Assembly: GCF_040412425.1 (NCBI RefSeq)
Contig: NC_089777.1
Location: forward strand, 38,829,037 to 38,893,036
From: Macrobrachium rosenbergii
Taxonomy: Eukaryota; Arthropoda; Malacostraca; Decapoda; Palaemonidae
Direction: 5' to 3'
DNA length: 64,000 bases
Positions within the stretch are counted from its first letter, which is position 1. Each line of letters starts with the position of its first letter. The notes beneath the pieces are model-generated. The model searched no databases. It was given only the letters and a program-made list of their open reading frames with translations, and was not told where the DNA came from. The position numbers were made by a program, and so were the translations under genes. Of the stretch, positions 42,401-57,700 are shown in pieces.

Positions 42401-45400
42401 TATAATCTATGACTCTGTAGTTAACTCGGGAATGTAAACTTCAAAAAAAATTATGCACCACATATTAAAAACCAACTTGTGAACAATTCAAGATACAAAT
42501 GGCCGTCCGGAACTTAACTCGTTCGTGAGTAGGGTGGTGACTGTACAGTAATATATTTCATTGCAGAACAACCAGTTTTGCAGTTTGTGAAGCTTTACCA
42601 TCAAAGTAATCATTATGATTTATTTTTGTTATTTATGGCAGAAATAATTTGCTGATAGTATGTTGACATGTAATTTAGTGCTTATTTATGGCGGTATGTT
42701 CGTCCCACAAGACAGGGTTATTTTTTGTAGTTGATCCAGATCTTTCGTGAATGGTGGAATGTTTTTTTTCAGCTAAGGTACTGTTGTTTTATTTACACTG
42801 AACTTTGTCCTTTACTTTTTGGTAAGATAGTTATTAAGCATTCAGTGTTTTAAACAGTTACTGTATTTGGAATTATAGAGCCTGACATTTTTATTTTTTA
42901 TAGTTTTGTAAAGTAAACAATGTAGGCAGCTGCAGTTTTCAGATTGTTTCGTCTTGTTTCTTACACTTATATTATTTGACCTGTTTTTATTTGCATCTCT
43001 GTTGGCATTTGAATGCAATGCTTTATGTATGAGATTTTTGATAATTTAGATTGCTAAATCTACCCTAAGAAATTAGATGCTGTGAATTCTTTTCATCCTA
43101 GTTATTGAAACTTTAAATTAGCTAGTCCCAGTTGGAAGTACAGAATTGATTTTATATATAAGTGTTTTCTCTTTTGTCTCTCTCCTTTATAGGATTAAAT
43201 CTCTGGCAATTCTTTTGTCACTTAGTGATCGTTGCTCTCTTCTGCATGATGGCTTCTCTTTAACTGCTTTAGGGCTACTGGCAAGCCCTGTGAGTCTAGA
43301 AATATCACTAATTGGTCTTCTTAAAGTAATTTAAAATGATAATTCCATAGTGAATATTCAATTGCTATTTCAGTAAGCTTAAGAGAAAAGTTCTTCATGC
43401 CATGAGATGACATTTTAAAACCCATCTGGCTACCTCATCCCACATTTGCTTTTGGGAAATTTGTAATATATTGCATAGTTTGGTAACTGTTTCTTTCCCT
43501 CTGCTTCTGTTTTTCTTGATTCTTACAACCTTCCTTCCTTCAAGAGGTAGATTTCCTATTTTCTTCTACACATCTGGGCTGGGAAATGGCATTAGGTTGC
43601 TTATTTCTTTGGCCTATGGACTTTAAATAGCATTTGCCAGCAAATGTTTAGTAGCAGTTTACTGTGTATACTTCAAGAAAGTATTACTAGCTATTGGTGG
43701 AGTATACCAGTTTTTTCAGAATGCAATGATTAATTCTGGTTGTGTTTCAGAAGCCACAGAAAAAAAATTTGGGTCCAATTAAAGGACCACAGAGTTAGAT
43801 GGGGCTTCCAGTCATGTCTTGGGCTAGGCTAGGCCTAGTGGTTAAAAGTAGTAGTAAGGTGAAGGCTCAGGATATGCAAGAGCAAGGAGAGAATTTGGTT
43901 AGCAACAGTTTAGAGTGTACCATGACAAGTAGGAGCTCAAAGCAAATACCAGGGTAAACAGGATCTGGAAGAGGTCTTACCTGATGTAAAGATTGCTGAA
44001 CTTTGGAGTAAATTTTTAATGTGGTGATCATTACTCAGTTCTTTTTAGCATCTTTTAACTTTTTCTTGCTCCTATTTTCAGTACATACTCTTTAAGAACA
44101 TAATTTGAGCCAACTGTTTTAGAGTGGAGGAATATGTTTCAGTTCATGCATAATTTATTTTTGAAAGATGATAATAATGTCACAATAACAGATTAACAAG
44201 AGACTTTTTATTTCTAATCAAGCAGCAGACTAGCCTTATAAAGCTTCTGATAGCTCAGTGCCTCATTGTGTTTAAATTAATTCCTGGTCTCATTGTTATA
44301 GTGAATGATTTGATGTTAGTGCAGTTTGCTGGCAAACCATGTAGCCTGCATATTAGTTGGAATTCTTTGTGTATTCTTGATTGATCATTATGTCTAGATG
44401 ACTTATTAATTGGGACTTTTGATACCTTTTTTAATACTTTTCACTTGGAGGCTGTGAAATTGAAGATCTTTTTACCATATATACTAAACCATTTTAAACT
44501 TGCAGCTGACTTCTTTGGGGAGTGCATTAGTGAACAAGATTTAGACGAACTTAACATTGAAATCATCCGAAACACCCTGTACAAGGCATACCTGGAATCT
44601 TTTTATAGTTATTGCAAATCTTTAGGTGGAACTACTGCTGAAGTCATGTGTGAGATCTTGGCTGTAAGTTTTTAATATTGGTTATGTATTGTTGTATGTT
44701 TCTTTACTTTGCAATTGATGCACTGATGATATTTTGAATACACAAAGTCACTCATTTTTTTAATTTTGCAAAAGTTTTAATCAAATGCTTTTGATTTTTA
44801 TTAAGTTCCATGTTATGGGATGATAATTGATGATAGAATTTCTGTATTTGTTTAATTATTTTTTTGTTTGCAACAGTTTGAGGCAGACAGGAGAGCATTT
44901 ATCATCACACTGAACAGTTTTGGAACTGAGTTGACCAATGAAGATCGTAAGAAGCTTTATCCTCAGTGCGGTAAACTGTACCCTGATGGGTTAGCTGCCC
45001 TGGCACGTGCTGATGACCCTGAGAATGTCAAACAAGTTGCTGAGTTTTACACTGTGAGTACTTTTTCAGGTTTAAAGGGTGAATTAAGCTTCTCAGAATT
45101 ATGGTTATCTAGAAGTAGTCCAGATTACTTTTATTACCATACACCCCCCATAGGGGGTTAGTTCAGTCAGTACGCCTCATGCAGTGCACTGAAGGCATAA
45201 CTTGTGGTTCTTTGCAACATCCCTTCTGCCCCTAGCTGCAACCCCTTTTACTCCTATTACTGTACCTCTGCTCATAATCTCTTTCTTCTTACTTTTCACT
45301 CTCTCCTAACAGTTGTTTCACGGTGCAACTGTGAGGTTTTCCTCCTGTTGCTCCTTTCAAACTTTTTTACTGTCAAGTTCAGTTCCAGTGCTGAATGACC

Positions 45401-48400
45401 TCATAGGCCGCAGCACTTGGCCTTAGGCCAAAATTTTTATTCTATTCTATTACCATACACTCTTGTAACCAATGGTTCTAGTTTGAACTTCCATGAAGTT
45501 TGCTCATTAAGTTGCCTTTCCAGTAACTTTTTATTACATATGTTTTCTTCAATGCTATTTATATTATGCATTGTAGGAAAGGTTGACATGTTAAAAAAAT
45601 TGAAGCCTACACAGAATGGTTTTTTAAGCTTTACTGTTGCCAAGAGGCACTCTTGGTTGAAGTTAAAAGTATATCTTAGTTTAACCAGACCACTGAGCTG
45701 ATTAACAGCTCTCTTAGGGCTGGCCTGAAGGATTAGATTTATTTTACATGGCTAAGAACCAACTGGTTGCCTAGCAACAGGACCTACAGCTTATTGTGGA
45801 ATCTGAACCACATTATGACAAGAAATGAATTTCTATCACCAGAAATAAATTCCTCTAATTCTTCATTGGCCAGTCGGAGAGTCGAACGCTGGGCCAACAG
45901 CGTGCTAGCCAGGAGCTCTACCCACCCCTCCAATGAAGAACTACTGTTGGATGAACTGAAGTAATTGTTCATAGATATTTTAGTGGAGTTATATGATTTT
46001 TTGTACAAAACAGCAAATGCATGGTGGAGTATATTAGAAATATACCACTGAGCTTTTCATTTGCGGTATTTTTATGAAAGTTATGTGGTATGGTTTGAGG
46101 TGGTTAGAGGGATAGAAACTTATAATTTAAATATTTTAATTTTTTATTAGAGAATACCTGTATCAGGTTATCGAAATGATCCACCAGATTAGAAACCCCC
46201 CCCAAAAATTATGCCTTTTTCTTTTTATGTATTGTGCCTGGTTTGTGTGATTGAGCTTATTACGTCATGGAAGTTTTAAATGTTTTTGTTGGTCATCTTT
46301 AGAGAGTTACCCTTTTTGGTCCTGCCAGGGGCTCCTTTAGGCAAACCAACCAATATCAAAGATTTCTCTCATATTTAGCCAGAATAGTGCCTGCTGACAC
46401 AGTGATAGTGTACAAATGGATTTAAGTCAGGAGAGCTCTTACTTGGTCTACAAGTGATACCAGGTTTTTCCATTTACGGCAATAATGCACGAGTTGGCTA
46501 CATTCGCCATTACTCTGCACTGGTGTGTTCCTAAATAACCAACATAATTGTAATGCTTTAACAGTGAAATGTTGCAGCTATCTGCTGAGAAAAAGTTATG
46601 CGCATAGTTTTAAGCCCCTGTAAAAACGTTTTAGTTCTTTAATTTTTCAGGTGTTAGACCTAATTGGTAAATTTACTAACCAGTGCATCCCCTAAGGTGG
46701 GGATTCTGAATTAGGCACCATGTCATGCATTCTGAGCTTCCTTTTAGGTTTGATATCCATTTTTAGATGACAGTAATTAGAAATTTTGTTATTTAAAATT
46801 GATAGTCAGTGATATTTCATTGTATGTTGATACTTTTAGTTTATGGTGTAAAGGAACAATACTATAGCCTAATATTCCTTCCAGGTAAGGAAATGATAGT
46901 CTTGACTTGTAGTCTCTTTATCTTTTTAACTTCATGGATTAGTTGTAAACCAAGTGTCATTTTTCTTTTAATTAATAACTTACAAACTTTTTATTAAATA
47001 GTTAAGAAACATCTAAAAGACTTCTTTATTTCAACAAACAAACTTTTTATTAAATAGTTAAGAAACATCTAAAAGACTTCTTTATTTCAACAATCAACCC
47101 AGTTACCTTTGATATCGGGGTTTTATACAAATGAGTGGAAAAATGATTTCAGATGGATCTACTTTTAGTATGTATAGTACTACTCCACTGAATAGTGACA
47201 TCACAACCTCATTTAAGTGAATTGTTTATAGCTCCTTAGCAGGCAGTAACAAATGTATTCCAGTACTGGTTATTGTTATTAAGCTAATAGTTTCAGAGAT
47301 ATATTAGTTACCTGCATAGAAAAGGAAGCCATAATTATGTAATCTTTGCGTCAGTACCACCCTATTTAATTAATATGGGTGGTTCTTTTATGCTGATTTG
47401 TTAGGCAAGTCTAGTAGTATATAGACACCCCTCACTACTGAATATTAACCAGACAGTCCATAATAACTTAAAATATAGTACTGCCCAATGTAGCCATTTA
47501 GGTCCAAGGTTTCAGTGGGAGCATAGGGGGAGTTGAGTACATTTTCCTTGCAGAGCTCTGGCAGAGAGTTTTTCTCTCCCTTTCCTTTCCGAGCAGATTC
47601 CACATCCTGGTCAGTATGCCGTTGACACTGGAATTCAAGATCTCCTTGTATGACTTCTGATGTAGATCAAGAGTCATTCACTGGGATAGGTGCCCCCTGT
47701 AACAGGCATGAAGTGGACCTTGCAACTGAGCTTTCCCTTCTGTATCCGGAAGATCCAGGCACAATGAAGTTCTTTTTCCTTCCAAGGATATTTTGGTCCT
47801 TCATCAGAGACCAGAAAGTCTTCAAAAACCACCCGTGCAGAGATTGGATCTCCCTTGGAGAAATTTAGGTTCTGTGAGCTAGGTAACAAAAATTCCAAGG
47901 TCAAAAAGAAGTTTATTGGTCACTTAGATCCCTTTAGAGTCAGAGGACTTGATAAATTACAACCTTCCTGCTTCCACAGTTCTGACCAATTCTGATATCA
48001 TGACCAGTTCAGACCTCCAAAAGCTGAGAGGAGCAGGGACACCAATACCCACCCCGATATTGGTACGGATAAAACCCTTGGCATGACACTTCTGTGTGTG
48101 TGTCATTTTGCCAGGTGGCTAGTACCTTATCAACAAAAGGGCAACAGTGATTGGGGTGGAATATGTGGAATTTCAGAACAGCTTGTTTTCCTAATATAGA
48201 ATGGCACTTGTTTCCTCATTCAGTGGGAATTTAGAGACTGCCAAAGGAGATTGACATCCTCCCTGTTAGCATGGCAACTAAAGCCATTGCAGCAACCTTT
48301 TTTCCATTTTAACAGAGATTATGGTACCTCTTCAATCCTTGAGAACTAGTACCCCATTGCATGTCATGTGAAGACAGAATTTCAGAACTTTCCAGTCACT

Positions 48401-51400
48401 AGGAAGCATGAGATAATGACAGAATAAAGCTATTTATTTCCACTCTCTCAGTATGGCGACAACTTTGCAATGCTATGGACTAGACCTGTCCTTTCTTTGG
48501 AATGGAAAAAGCTCTCACTTGATGTAACTATCAATGAGTTTGGTGCCCCTGTGTGCAAAATCACAGAATGGACAGCCACTCCTGAGTTCCATGCAAGGCT
48601 CGAGCTCCTTTCTGTCAACCTCATCCACTATTCTGGAAGTGATTATGAGGGAGCTCCCCAGGTCTTCTTGGACCGGTCCCACTCCCCTCTCCTTGTACCC
48701 CACCCCTGGGGAAGTACTGTATGTTCTGAAAGAAAACCGTAAAGAAAGATGTTTATTTGTCTTTAAGAACGTTTCTTTAGTATCCGCAAGAAAAACTCCT
48801 CGGAATGGAGGATGATCCTCAACCTGTCTGTGCCGAACAAGAGGGAGTTCAATTGGTGGCTTTCATAGGAAACCACCAGAGAAAATTGCTCATAGACCTG
48901 TGACTAGTAAGCAGCAGATTTTGGTCAAAAGGTTTCCTTATTAACAGGGATGAGTCCCATGTCTGATTTAAGTACTTGAGTTTGGGTGTTTATTGATAGA
49001 TTTGTGAGGGGCATTTGTAAGGATGGCACCTCTTCATTCATCCTATCACCAGGGCACAAGTTGGATCCAAATGCAAACAGGTAAGTTTGTATTCCACAAG
49101 CTTCTGTTCTGTTAGTGTTAGAATGCAACCCTTGGTCCCTCTTTCTATAACAAGGGGAAGGGGAGGTGTGGGAGAGCTATCTCCAAACCTATCGATTACT
49201 TAACCTGTTGGGAAAAGCTGCCAGCCGGCATTATATCCTCCTTGGAGGGGCCTGGGTTATTTGGGATTAACCAAAGTATTTCCTCCCGTTGGCATGGGAA
49301 GGGTAACTAAGTAGTTGGTCACTTGCTAGTGCCTCCTGATACTGGGGTTGGGACAGATTGGGTTACTGGTCAGCTGCTAGGAGTTGCCAGAGAGGTATAC
49401 ATACCTTTACTCAACCTATTATGTCATCATCCATACATGCCAGTGCACTTGTCCTCTCTTTTGGTAGTACCACCCTCCTGATTAGTGAGTCTTCACATAT
49501 GAAAGGTGATGGGTTTGTGACTCTGTAGGAACAAATACCCAATTTTTAAAGTAATATGTAATTTTCCTAGGTATACAAACTGTAGCCTTTCATATTGAAG
49601 GAAACCCTCCTCTGCCTTCCTGTTTCTTCTGCCAGGGTTGCATATCTTGCTGAAAGTTCAGAGACAGTCGGTATGAAGGGGGACATCCTGTCCCTCCACT
49701 TCCATGGGTATCATAATCTTCAAACTGCAACTCAAGGACATGATTGGAGTCTGGTTCTTAAGTGCCTTAATAAGGTTTATTGATAGTCTCCGGCTGCAAA
49801 AACAAGGTGTGCAAATACTCCTGCTGTGAACTTGGACAGGGTACTCTTGTCAAACAGGTCGTTCTGACTGACTCCCCTTGCTGTGCAGACAGTTAAATAC
49901 ATTGATGTCCCCTTGACAGATTGGGAGGACATTGGGAAGATTGTCAAAGAACTAAAAGATGGTCATACAGGGTGTCCATAAAGTCTCTTTTCAATTTAAA
50001 AAATAAATCACAAAAGCAAATGAACAGACAGATATGTGGAAATTATTCCAAAATGAGATGTACATATTAAAGTATTTTTGCCTCATTTAATACACCTCTA
50101 TACGGGCACCATTAGTTTAAACAAAGCACATCTAGACGGTGCTCGATTTCTTGCCATGTTCATTGTAGCATAGCCTCATCAATAGTGGCAATGGCACCAG
50201 TGATCTTTAGCTTTAGATCAGTGATGTCCCGTATCTTTGTTCAGCACACAATATCTTTAACATAACCCCATAGAAAGAAGTCCAGGGCAGTGTTATCTCA
50301 TGAACAAAGTGGCCAGGGAATTGGGCTATCCCTTCCAATCCACCCGTCTAGAAATGTTTGATTTAGGAACCCACAAACATGCAGTCCCCAATGTGTTGGT
50401 GCACCATCATGCTAGAAAATGATGGTTATTTGAAGGTCATCTAGTTGTGGTGCCACATGTTTAGTCAAAAGGTCAAGGTAAACACCTGCAGTAATTGATG
50501 TCTTGTTGAAGGAAAATGTACCCATGATTCGATTGCACATGATCCCACACCACACATTCGGACTATCTTGGTGAAGTTCCCTAGTCACATGGGGATGCTC
50601 TGATCCTCAGATTCTCACATTATGTGTTCAGTTTCCTTGAAACATGAAAGGTTGCCTCATCACTAAAACAAACTCAGTTGAGGAACTTTCCATCCTCAGA
50701 AATTTGTTCCAGCATGTTAACTGCAAACTCTTTTCGTCTTGGTTTATCATTTGGCTCGAGTGCCTGTGTAAGTTGCACTTTTTAAATGTACAATCGCAAG
50801 TTCTTGTGTAGGACTTTGTGCATTATTGAAAGTGGTAGCTGCACAGACAACCCCTAGTATTCATGGGGGATAGGGACCACAACCACCCGCAAATAGCTGA
50901 AATCCTCGAATACTTGGCATCCCCCTCTAAAAATGCTTATAACTGCTTATTATAATAGTTCAAACACCAAAGACCCCCTCTAAAAACATTTATAACTGCC
51001 TATTTTAATAGTTTAAACACCAAATGTACACTTTAAATTATCATCCTACACCAAACATACCTTAAACTATCATCTTAAAACACTTTAATATAATTTCAAG
51101 TGTGAAAACTATTCAAGTTACACTGCGTTGAGGCACATCCATTTCCTCATACAGTGCTGAAGCAGTCGCGTTTTCTTTTTACAGTACATAGGTGAAACAG
51201 TGGAAATTCACAAGTAGAGTCATATACTGTACAGTACCCAAATATTTATTAGGCATTGGAAAAAATAAATTTTATTAATATTTTGTTGTTTACATTAATA
51301 TTAATATTTGAAAATTAATAAATAATTTTTATCATAAAAAATGTGTTTAGTCATGAAAATAACATGAAAATACAGTAATTAATGAATATTTCTCAATGAA

Positions 51401-54400
51401 AAAAATCTGCAAATTACCAAATTTCCTGCAAATAATTTGGGTATAAGTTCCACAGAAAAATCCGCAAATGGGTGAAGCCACAAATCCTGAACTGCGAATA
51501 GGCAGGGGTCAATTGTAAGTTTCTGGCAGCAGTACTGGTGGACTTTGTAGGAGAATGATCAAAGGCTTGTCTTACACGATCAACGTTTTCCTCAGATGTT
51601 CTTGGTCATCCACCTCTCCCTTTTTCCAACACTGTCCCTGTCTCCATGCATCTCTTGTGCCATGCACGAATTGATGGATGTGATGGTGGATCTCTTCCAT
51701 ACTTAGTACTGTAGTTTCGCCTAGTCTACATATCTGAGTTTGTTTCAATAAACCATGACATACATTGTTCCTTTTCTTATGGAGTAGTCATTTTTTACAG
51801 TTTCATTTAACAGTACCTCTTTCATCAACAGGGTACCTGAAATACACAAATGCAGTGTGATTAAAAACTTTGATATCTGCCTAGTACATAGAACAAATCC
51901 GATGAAGATATCTCATCAATGGCTTTTGTAATATATTTTTTAAAATGTAAAAAGACTTTATAGACACCATGTATATTCTAAGGAGACGTCATGTCAATTT
52001 CCTGAAACTGATATCGTCTCTCTGCATCAGAAAATTGAAGACTCCAAAGAGGACACTTGTCTTGTTGATCCTAGACAACATGACTCAGATGATGTGTATC
52101 AGGAAGCACAGTTCCTTTCAGTACAGTCATATTGTCCAGTCTTACAAATAGCTTCAGCAAGAAAGTGGCACTTTTCATCAATCCACCATATGGGGTCACT
52201 CAGTATGACAATGGGTTCCATGTTGAGAACGGTAGTGTCCTTGAGTGGATGTTGGAAAAACCCTCTTTCCGATGATGGCCAATCAGCTTCCACATCTGGA
52301 AGTGGACCTGTTCAATACGAGAGAACTATTGACTGCATTGCATGTTTCTAAACCTGGGCACTCAAACAGTAGCAAGACACACATTCCTACAGGACTGAAA
52401 CACATGGAAGGCAATCTGTTTATTCCCTCTATCATCCAAGAGAGCCAGGTAAAAATTATGATTTGTACGGTTCAGAAGTTATTCTGATCCACCTGCTACA
52501 GGACATGCACCTTGCCACCACTACAGTGGTAACGTACAAGGCTTCATTGTCAAAACCCTTGCTGTATGAGTTTGGCATAGGCTCCATTTCTAAGTCTCTA
52601 GCTCCACCCTCTGGTCCTTTAGAGGCTTCTATTTCCTTGTCCTCAACTAAGATTTTTCAACTCCTGTTTCTTCTGTAATTCAGCAGTCCTAGTCGCAAAT
52701 GCTCCAGAAGGTGGGTTTCTTGACTGACTTGGCGTCAGGAGCCAGGATCAGCAGACGCAGATCTCTGCTGAGAGCAATTCATTACCTACACCACTAGCCA
52801 TCTTTCGCTGTTGTTCCTTGGCTCATAATTCCTAGCTAAGAATGAGAACCCATTAAAGAGGAACTCCCCTATTCTTCTGCGGGAACTCAATATTACCAAA
52901 AAAACATTATGCACTGTCTGATCACTTCAGGTACCTAGATGGTGGTCCTCTTTTACACCCTACCACTAATTGCAAGGTTAGAGTACTGTAGTTATCCTGC
53001 ATCCCACCCTGATATATTTAGGTAAATCACCCTTGAGTGAAACATTTAATGCATTTATAGTTTTTCTCCCCATCCTTCATTATAAATCTTGAATGGGAAT
53101 CCTGAATAAAAGATGGTTGGTAACCACTCATGTGGACCAGTTTTTCATTTGGGCCATTGGGATTCCTTTATAATGGGGCTAGGCCATTTCATCACCTGTC
53201 AGTTTCTTTTATATGCTCCTTTTAAGATGTGTAGTGGCTGTGTTACCAAAAAACAGGCTTTGACTTGGGAAAGTTTCTTTTTGATAGCTACTGTGAGTCC
53301 TCAAACCCACCTGCTTTATGCAGTGTTGCCACATCTGTGTGAGAAAGGTGAATGGAGCAACCATCATAATCGCTGTGGGAAGGGGAAAACCCCTGTTGTG
53401 TCGAGTCCATTTATATCCTATCTTTGTGTCAAAAGGCACTACCCTGTCTAAGATACTGTTTGGTCTGTCTTGTGGAGACCCTGACAGAACCATGTAGGTG
53501 GCTCCATTGAAGGCTCACAGCAGCTACCAAAAATTGGCTATTCCTTGTCAAAACCAGATTTCATTTGTTCCAAATTTTGGTCTTTATAAAAAAAAATCTT
53601 TCATCTCTGTCATATGAGTCAAGAAGTGTGATTCATCTGTTTGGTTAAACTATTTGTTGTAACAATAATGACACTGATGATAATAACAATAATAGTATGG
53701 CCTTCTGGATGCTGTTTAGTTTGTATTGTAGTTTCTGAATATCTTGAATGAGCAGGATCAGCAGACTCAGATATCTGCTGAGAGCAATTCATTACCTACA
53801 CCACTAGCCATCTTTTGCTGTTGTCCCTTGGCTCATAATTCATGGCTAAGAATGAGAACCCATTGAAGAGGAAATCCCGTTCTTCTGTGGGAACTCAATA
53901 TTACCAAAAAAACATTATGCACTGTCTGATCACTTCAGGTACCTAGATGGAGGTCCTTTTTTACACCCTTCCACTAATTGCAGGGGTAGAGTAGTTATCC
54001 TGCATCCCACCCTGACATATTTAGGTAAATCACCCTTGAGCCATACATTTAATACATTTATAGTTTTTCTCCCCATCCTTCATTATTAATCCGGAATGGG
54101 AATCCTGAATAAAAGATGGTTGATAATCACTCATGTGGACCAGTTATTCATCTTGGCCATTGGGATTCCTTTGTAAGGGGGCTAGGCCATTTCATCACCT
54201 GTCAGTTTCTTTTATATGCTCCTTTTAAGATGTATAGTGGCTATGTTATCAAAAACAGGCTTTGACATGGGAGAGGTTTCTTTTTGACAGCTACTGTGAG
54301 TCCTCAAACCCACCTGCTTTATGCAGTGTTGCTACATCTGTGTGAGAAAGGTGAATGGAGCAACCATCGTAATCGCTGTGGGAAGGGGAAAACCCCTGTT

Positions 54401-54681
54401 GCGTCGAGTCCATTTATACCCTATCTTTGTGTCAAAAGGCACTACCCTGTCTAAGATACTGGTTGGTCTGCCTTGTGGAGACCCTGACAGAACCATGTAG
54501 GTGATTCCTTTGAAGGCTCACAGCAGCTACCAAAAATTGGCTTTTCCTTTTCAAAACCATATTTTCTTGCTCCAAATTTTGCTCTTTACAAAAAAAAAAG
54601 AATCAACTCTGCTATATGAGTCAAGAAGTGTGATTCCTCTGTTTGGTTAAACTATTCATTGTAATAATAATTATAATGATG

Positions 54682-54732
<51 letters not shown>

Positions 54733-57700
54733 GTATGGCCTTCTGGATGCCGTTTAGTTTGTATTGTAGTTTCTGAATCTCTCGAATGAGTTTCTTTGTA
54801 ACAGCAGGGATATCTTACAGCAGCTGTCCCAAGTTCATTTATTAACCTTGACATTTCGGTAGAGCTTTCTACCATACTTAGAAGGCGAATGAAGCCAGGG
54901 ATACATCTATGCCATATTTATACCTGCAGGTGGGCTTCAGAGATTTTTGGCGATATTTCACCAGTTTTCGAAGATGGGGGCTTCCTTCTATTGACTGGGA
55001 GCAGAATGGCTGATATGGGAGAGTCTGGCTGACTGACATAGTCACTGATTGGGTGGCACCAGGTCCCAGGAGTTTTGGTCATAGGGCGTGCTGCCAACAG
55101 TAGTGGGCGGCTGAATTGCTATCCCATGGGCGCACCTTGCTGTTCTCCTGATGGTGGAAGGGAGAAGAAGGCTCTCCTAGGTTACATTTAGTGAGGGTTT
55201 CCTTTGGAGGTTGGCAAGGGCCTCCTTATATCAGAGGCGGCGATGCTCATTGTCGCCGTCTAGTATTTTTGCACCCTTACGACCTGCTGGTGTTGGAGGG
55301 CACTGCTGCGTCCCCTCATTTAGTGTTGGTATACTGCCCCTTTGTGTAGGTGAATGGGGATCCTTTTGGAGAGTCGAGTTGTAGTCATAGCGATGTACAA
55401 ATATTTGGTAAACCACTCCTCTTCATGGGATCGTTGAGGCTGCTCCTCGTGAGGTACTGGACAGTCTTCTGATCCTTGTATTAGTAGATCGTAAGGTTTG
55501 ACTTTTTTGTCTGCATTGGTGGGTTTTACATGGGTGCTGATTATGTTCTTCAGGGCTGCCTCACGTTTCTTGTACTCAGTGTTCATGGAGCCCCTGTAGG
55601 ACAGTCTAATGGCCCTGTCACTCTTGCGGGGGACGTGGTTCTCCCGCCGATGCCACCTGTCAGTGGCATTTCTCGTCACCCTGGCAACCCAACAGTAAGA
55701 ATATCCGTTATCCACCAGGTTTTTGGTGACGTGTTCGAGCTCATCAGAAGTGGTATTCCAGGAAGAATAGTGTGACTGGGCACGACAAACCTGGCGCCAA
55801 CCAATCAGCGACTACATCGGTCAGCCAGACTCTCCCAGTCAACAGGAGGAGCCACCTCCCAAACTTCAACAGTCAGTGAAAAATTGCCAAAAATCTCTGT
55901 AAGCTTGCTTGTGGGTATAATTATGGCGTAGATGTACCCCTGGCTTCATTCACCTTTCGAGCATGGTAAATACCCTAAATGAACTTTGGACAGCTGTTGT
56001 ATGATTTACCTGCTGCCACAAAGAAACTCATTTGAAAGACTGAGAAGCTACAATACAAACTAAATGGCATCCAGATGGCCATGCTGCTCAATGAAGTTTG
56101 TTTGAGAGAGGGTGTTCTTCCGAAATAATAATAATAATTAATATTAAAAAGGATGGCTGTATTATGCGAATTTATCTTATATAGTGTCTTTTCTATCCTC
56201 CTTATGATTTGCTTTTCAGGCTCAGCGATGTTAGTCAGTAACTGGCCGATATTCATGTTGGAAAAGGACAGTGTGGGAATATTGGAAGTCTTTTATTAAA
56301 ATATCCAATCAGAAATCGTTCGTCTGGGTTCAGGTTCTATTGTAGGTACCGTCGACATGTTTCGACCAGCTCGTTGGTCATCCTCTGGGCGTGGTTGAGA
56401 AGGTCTGAAGAAACGAGGTGCTCGGGTTGGTATTTATAGGGGAGGTCATGATCGGTGCTGAATTATGATTGGCTGCCGGGGCATGTACCCTTGGGCGAGA
56501 TTTCCCATCCAAGTTCTGTTTTCGTCTCTTGCGTGCGAAAAATATGTTTTAGTGCTGAGGATGAAGAGAAGAATTTCGATCCTCGGATGCCGAATTTTGA
56601 TTTGCACGTCGCTATGGGGATCGCCGGGTGCATGTCTCCTGGCTGCCGTGGGAGGAGAAAGGTTTCTTATTAATGTTGAGTGTTGGTTTCTCCTTCCCAA
56701 TGTGCAATGCTTCCAAGAGGCGTGGCGGCGGTGGTCGGTAATTTGGTCAATTACTGATGTTCGTGATTATGTCTTTTCTTGCTATTCTCTGGTTATGGAC
56801 GGTCCTGGCATGATTAAAGATAGCCCCTCTTGGGCGTGGCAGGAAATCCTTTTGGAGAAACGCATGGTGGTCATACTGATGTAAGAACCGAGGCATCCTC
56901 GACGGGGCATGAGTACCGGCATACCACGCTGGTTTTCTTCAAGGGGTCCTGCTGAGGGGGCTGGGTTGTTGCATAACCAGGCTGCTCTCGTCTTTCTGCT
57001 CTTGTAATAGATAACCAGATGTATGTTTCTGTTGGAGTCAACAGGGCTGACATTATTCTTGATGATGTTTTTGAGGGTGCGTTCGTCTTCTTCAAGAGCA
57101 GAAAGACGAGCAGCCTGGTTATGCGCAACAACCCAGCCCCCCCTCAGCAGGACCCCTTGAAGAAAACCAACGTGGTATACCGGTACTCATTCCCCGTCCG
57201 AGGATGCCTCGGTTCTTACATCAGTATGACCACCATGCGTTTCTCCAAAAGGATTTCCTGCCACGCCCAAGAGGGGGCTATCTTTAATCATGCCAGGACC
57301 GTCCATAACCAGAGAAATAGCAAGAAAAGACATAATCACGAACATCGAAGTAATTGACCAAATTACCGACCACCGCCGCCTATGCCTCTTGGAAGCATTG
57401 CACATTGGGAAGGAGAAACCAACACTCAACATTACGCAAGAAACCTTTCTCCTCCCCACGGCAGCCAGGAGACATGCACCGAGCGATCCCCATAGCGCAT
57501 TTGAGCAGATCAAAATTAGGCATCCGAGGATCGAAATTCTTCTCTTCATCCTCAGCACTACAATGCCGCCGCACGCAAGACGAAAAACAGAACTTGATGG
57601 GAAATCTCCGCCCGAGGGTACATGCCCCGGGCAGCCAATCATAATTCAGCACCGATCATGACCTCCCCTATAAATACCAACCCGAGCACCTCGTTTCTTC

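Noticed and set aside
52743..54789. CRISPR-like or satellite array
   Set aside because: Only two units of 1 kb, with no short regular repeats and spacers; a segmental duplication.
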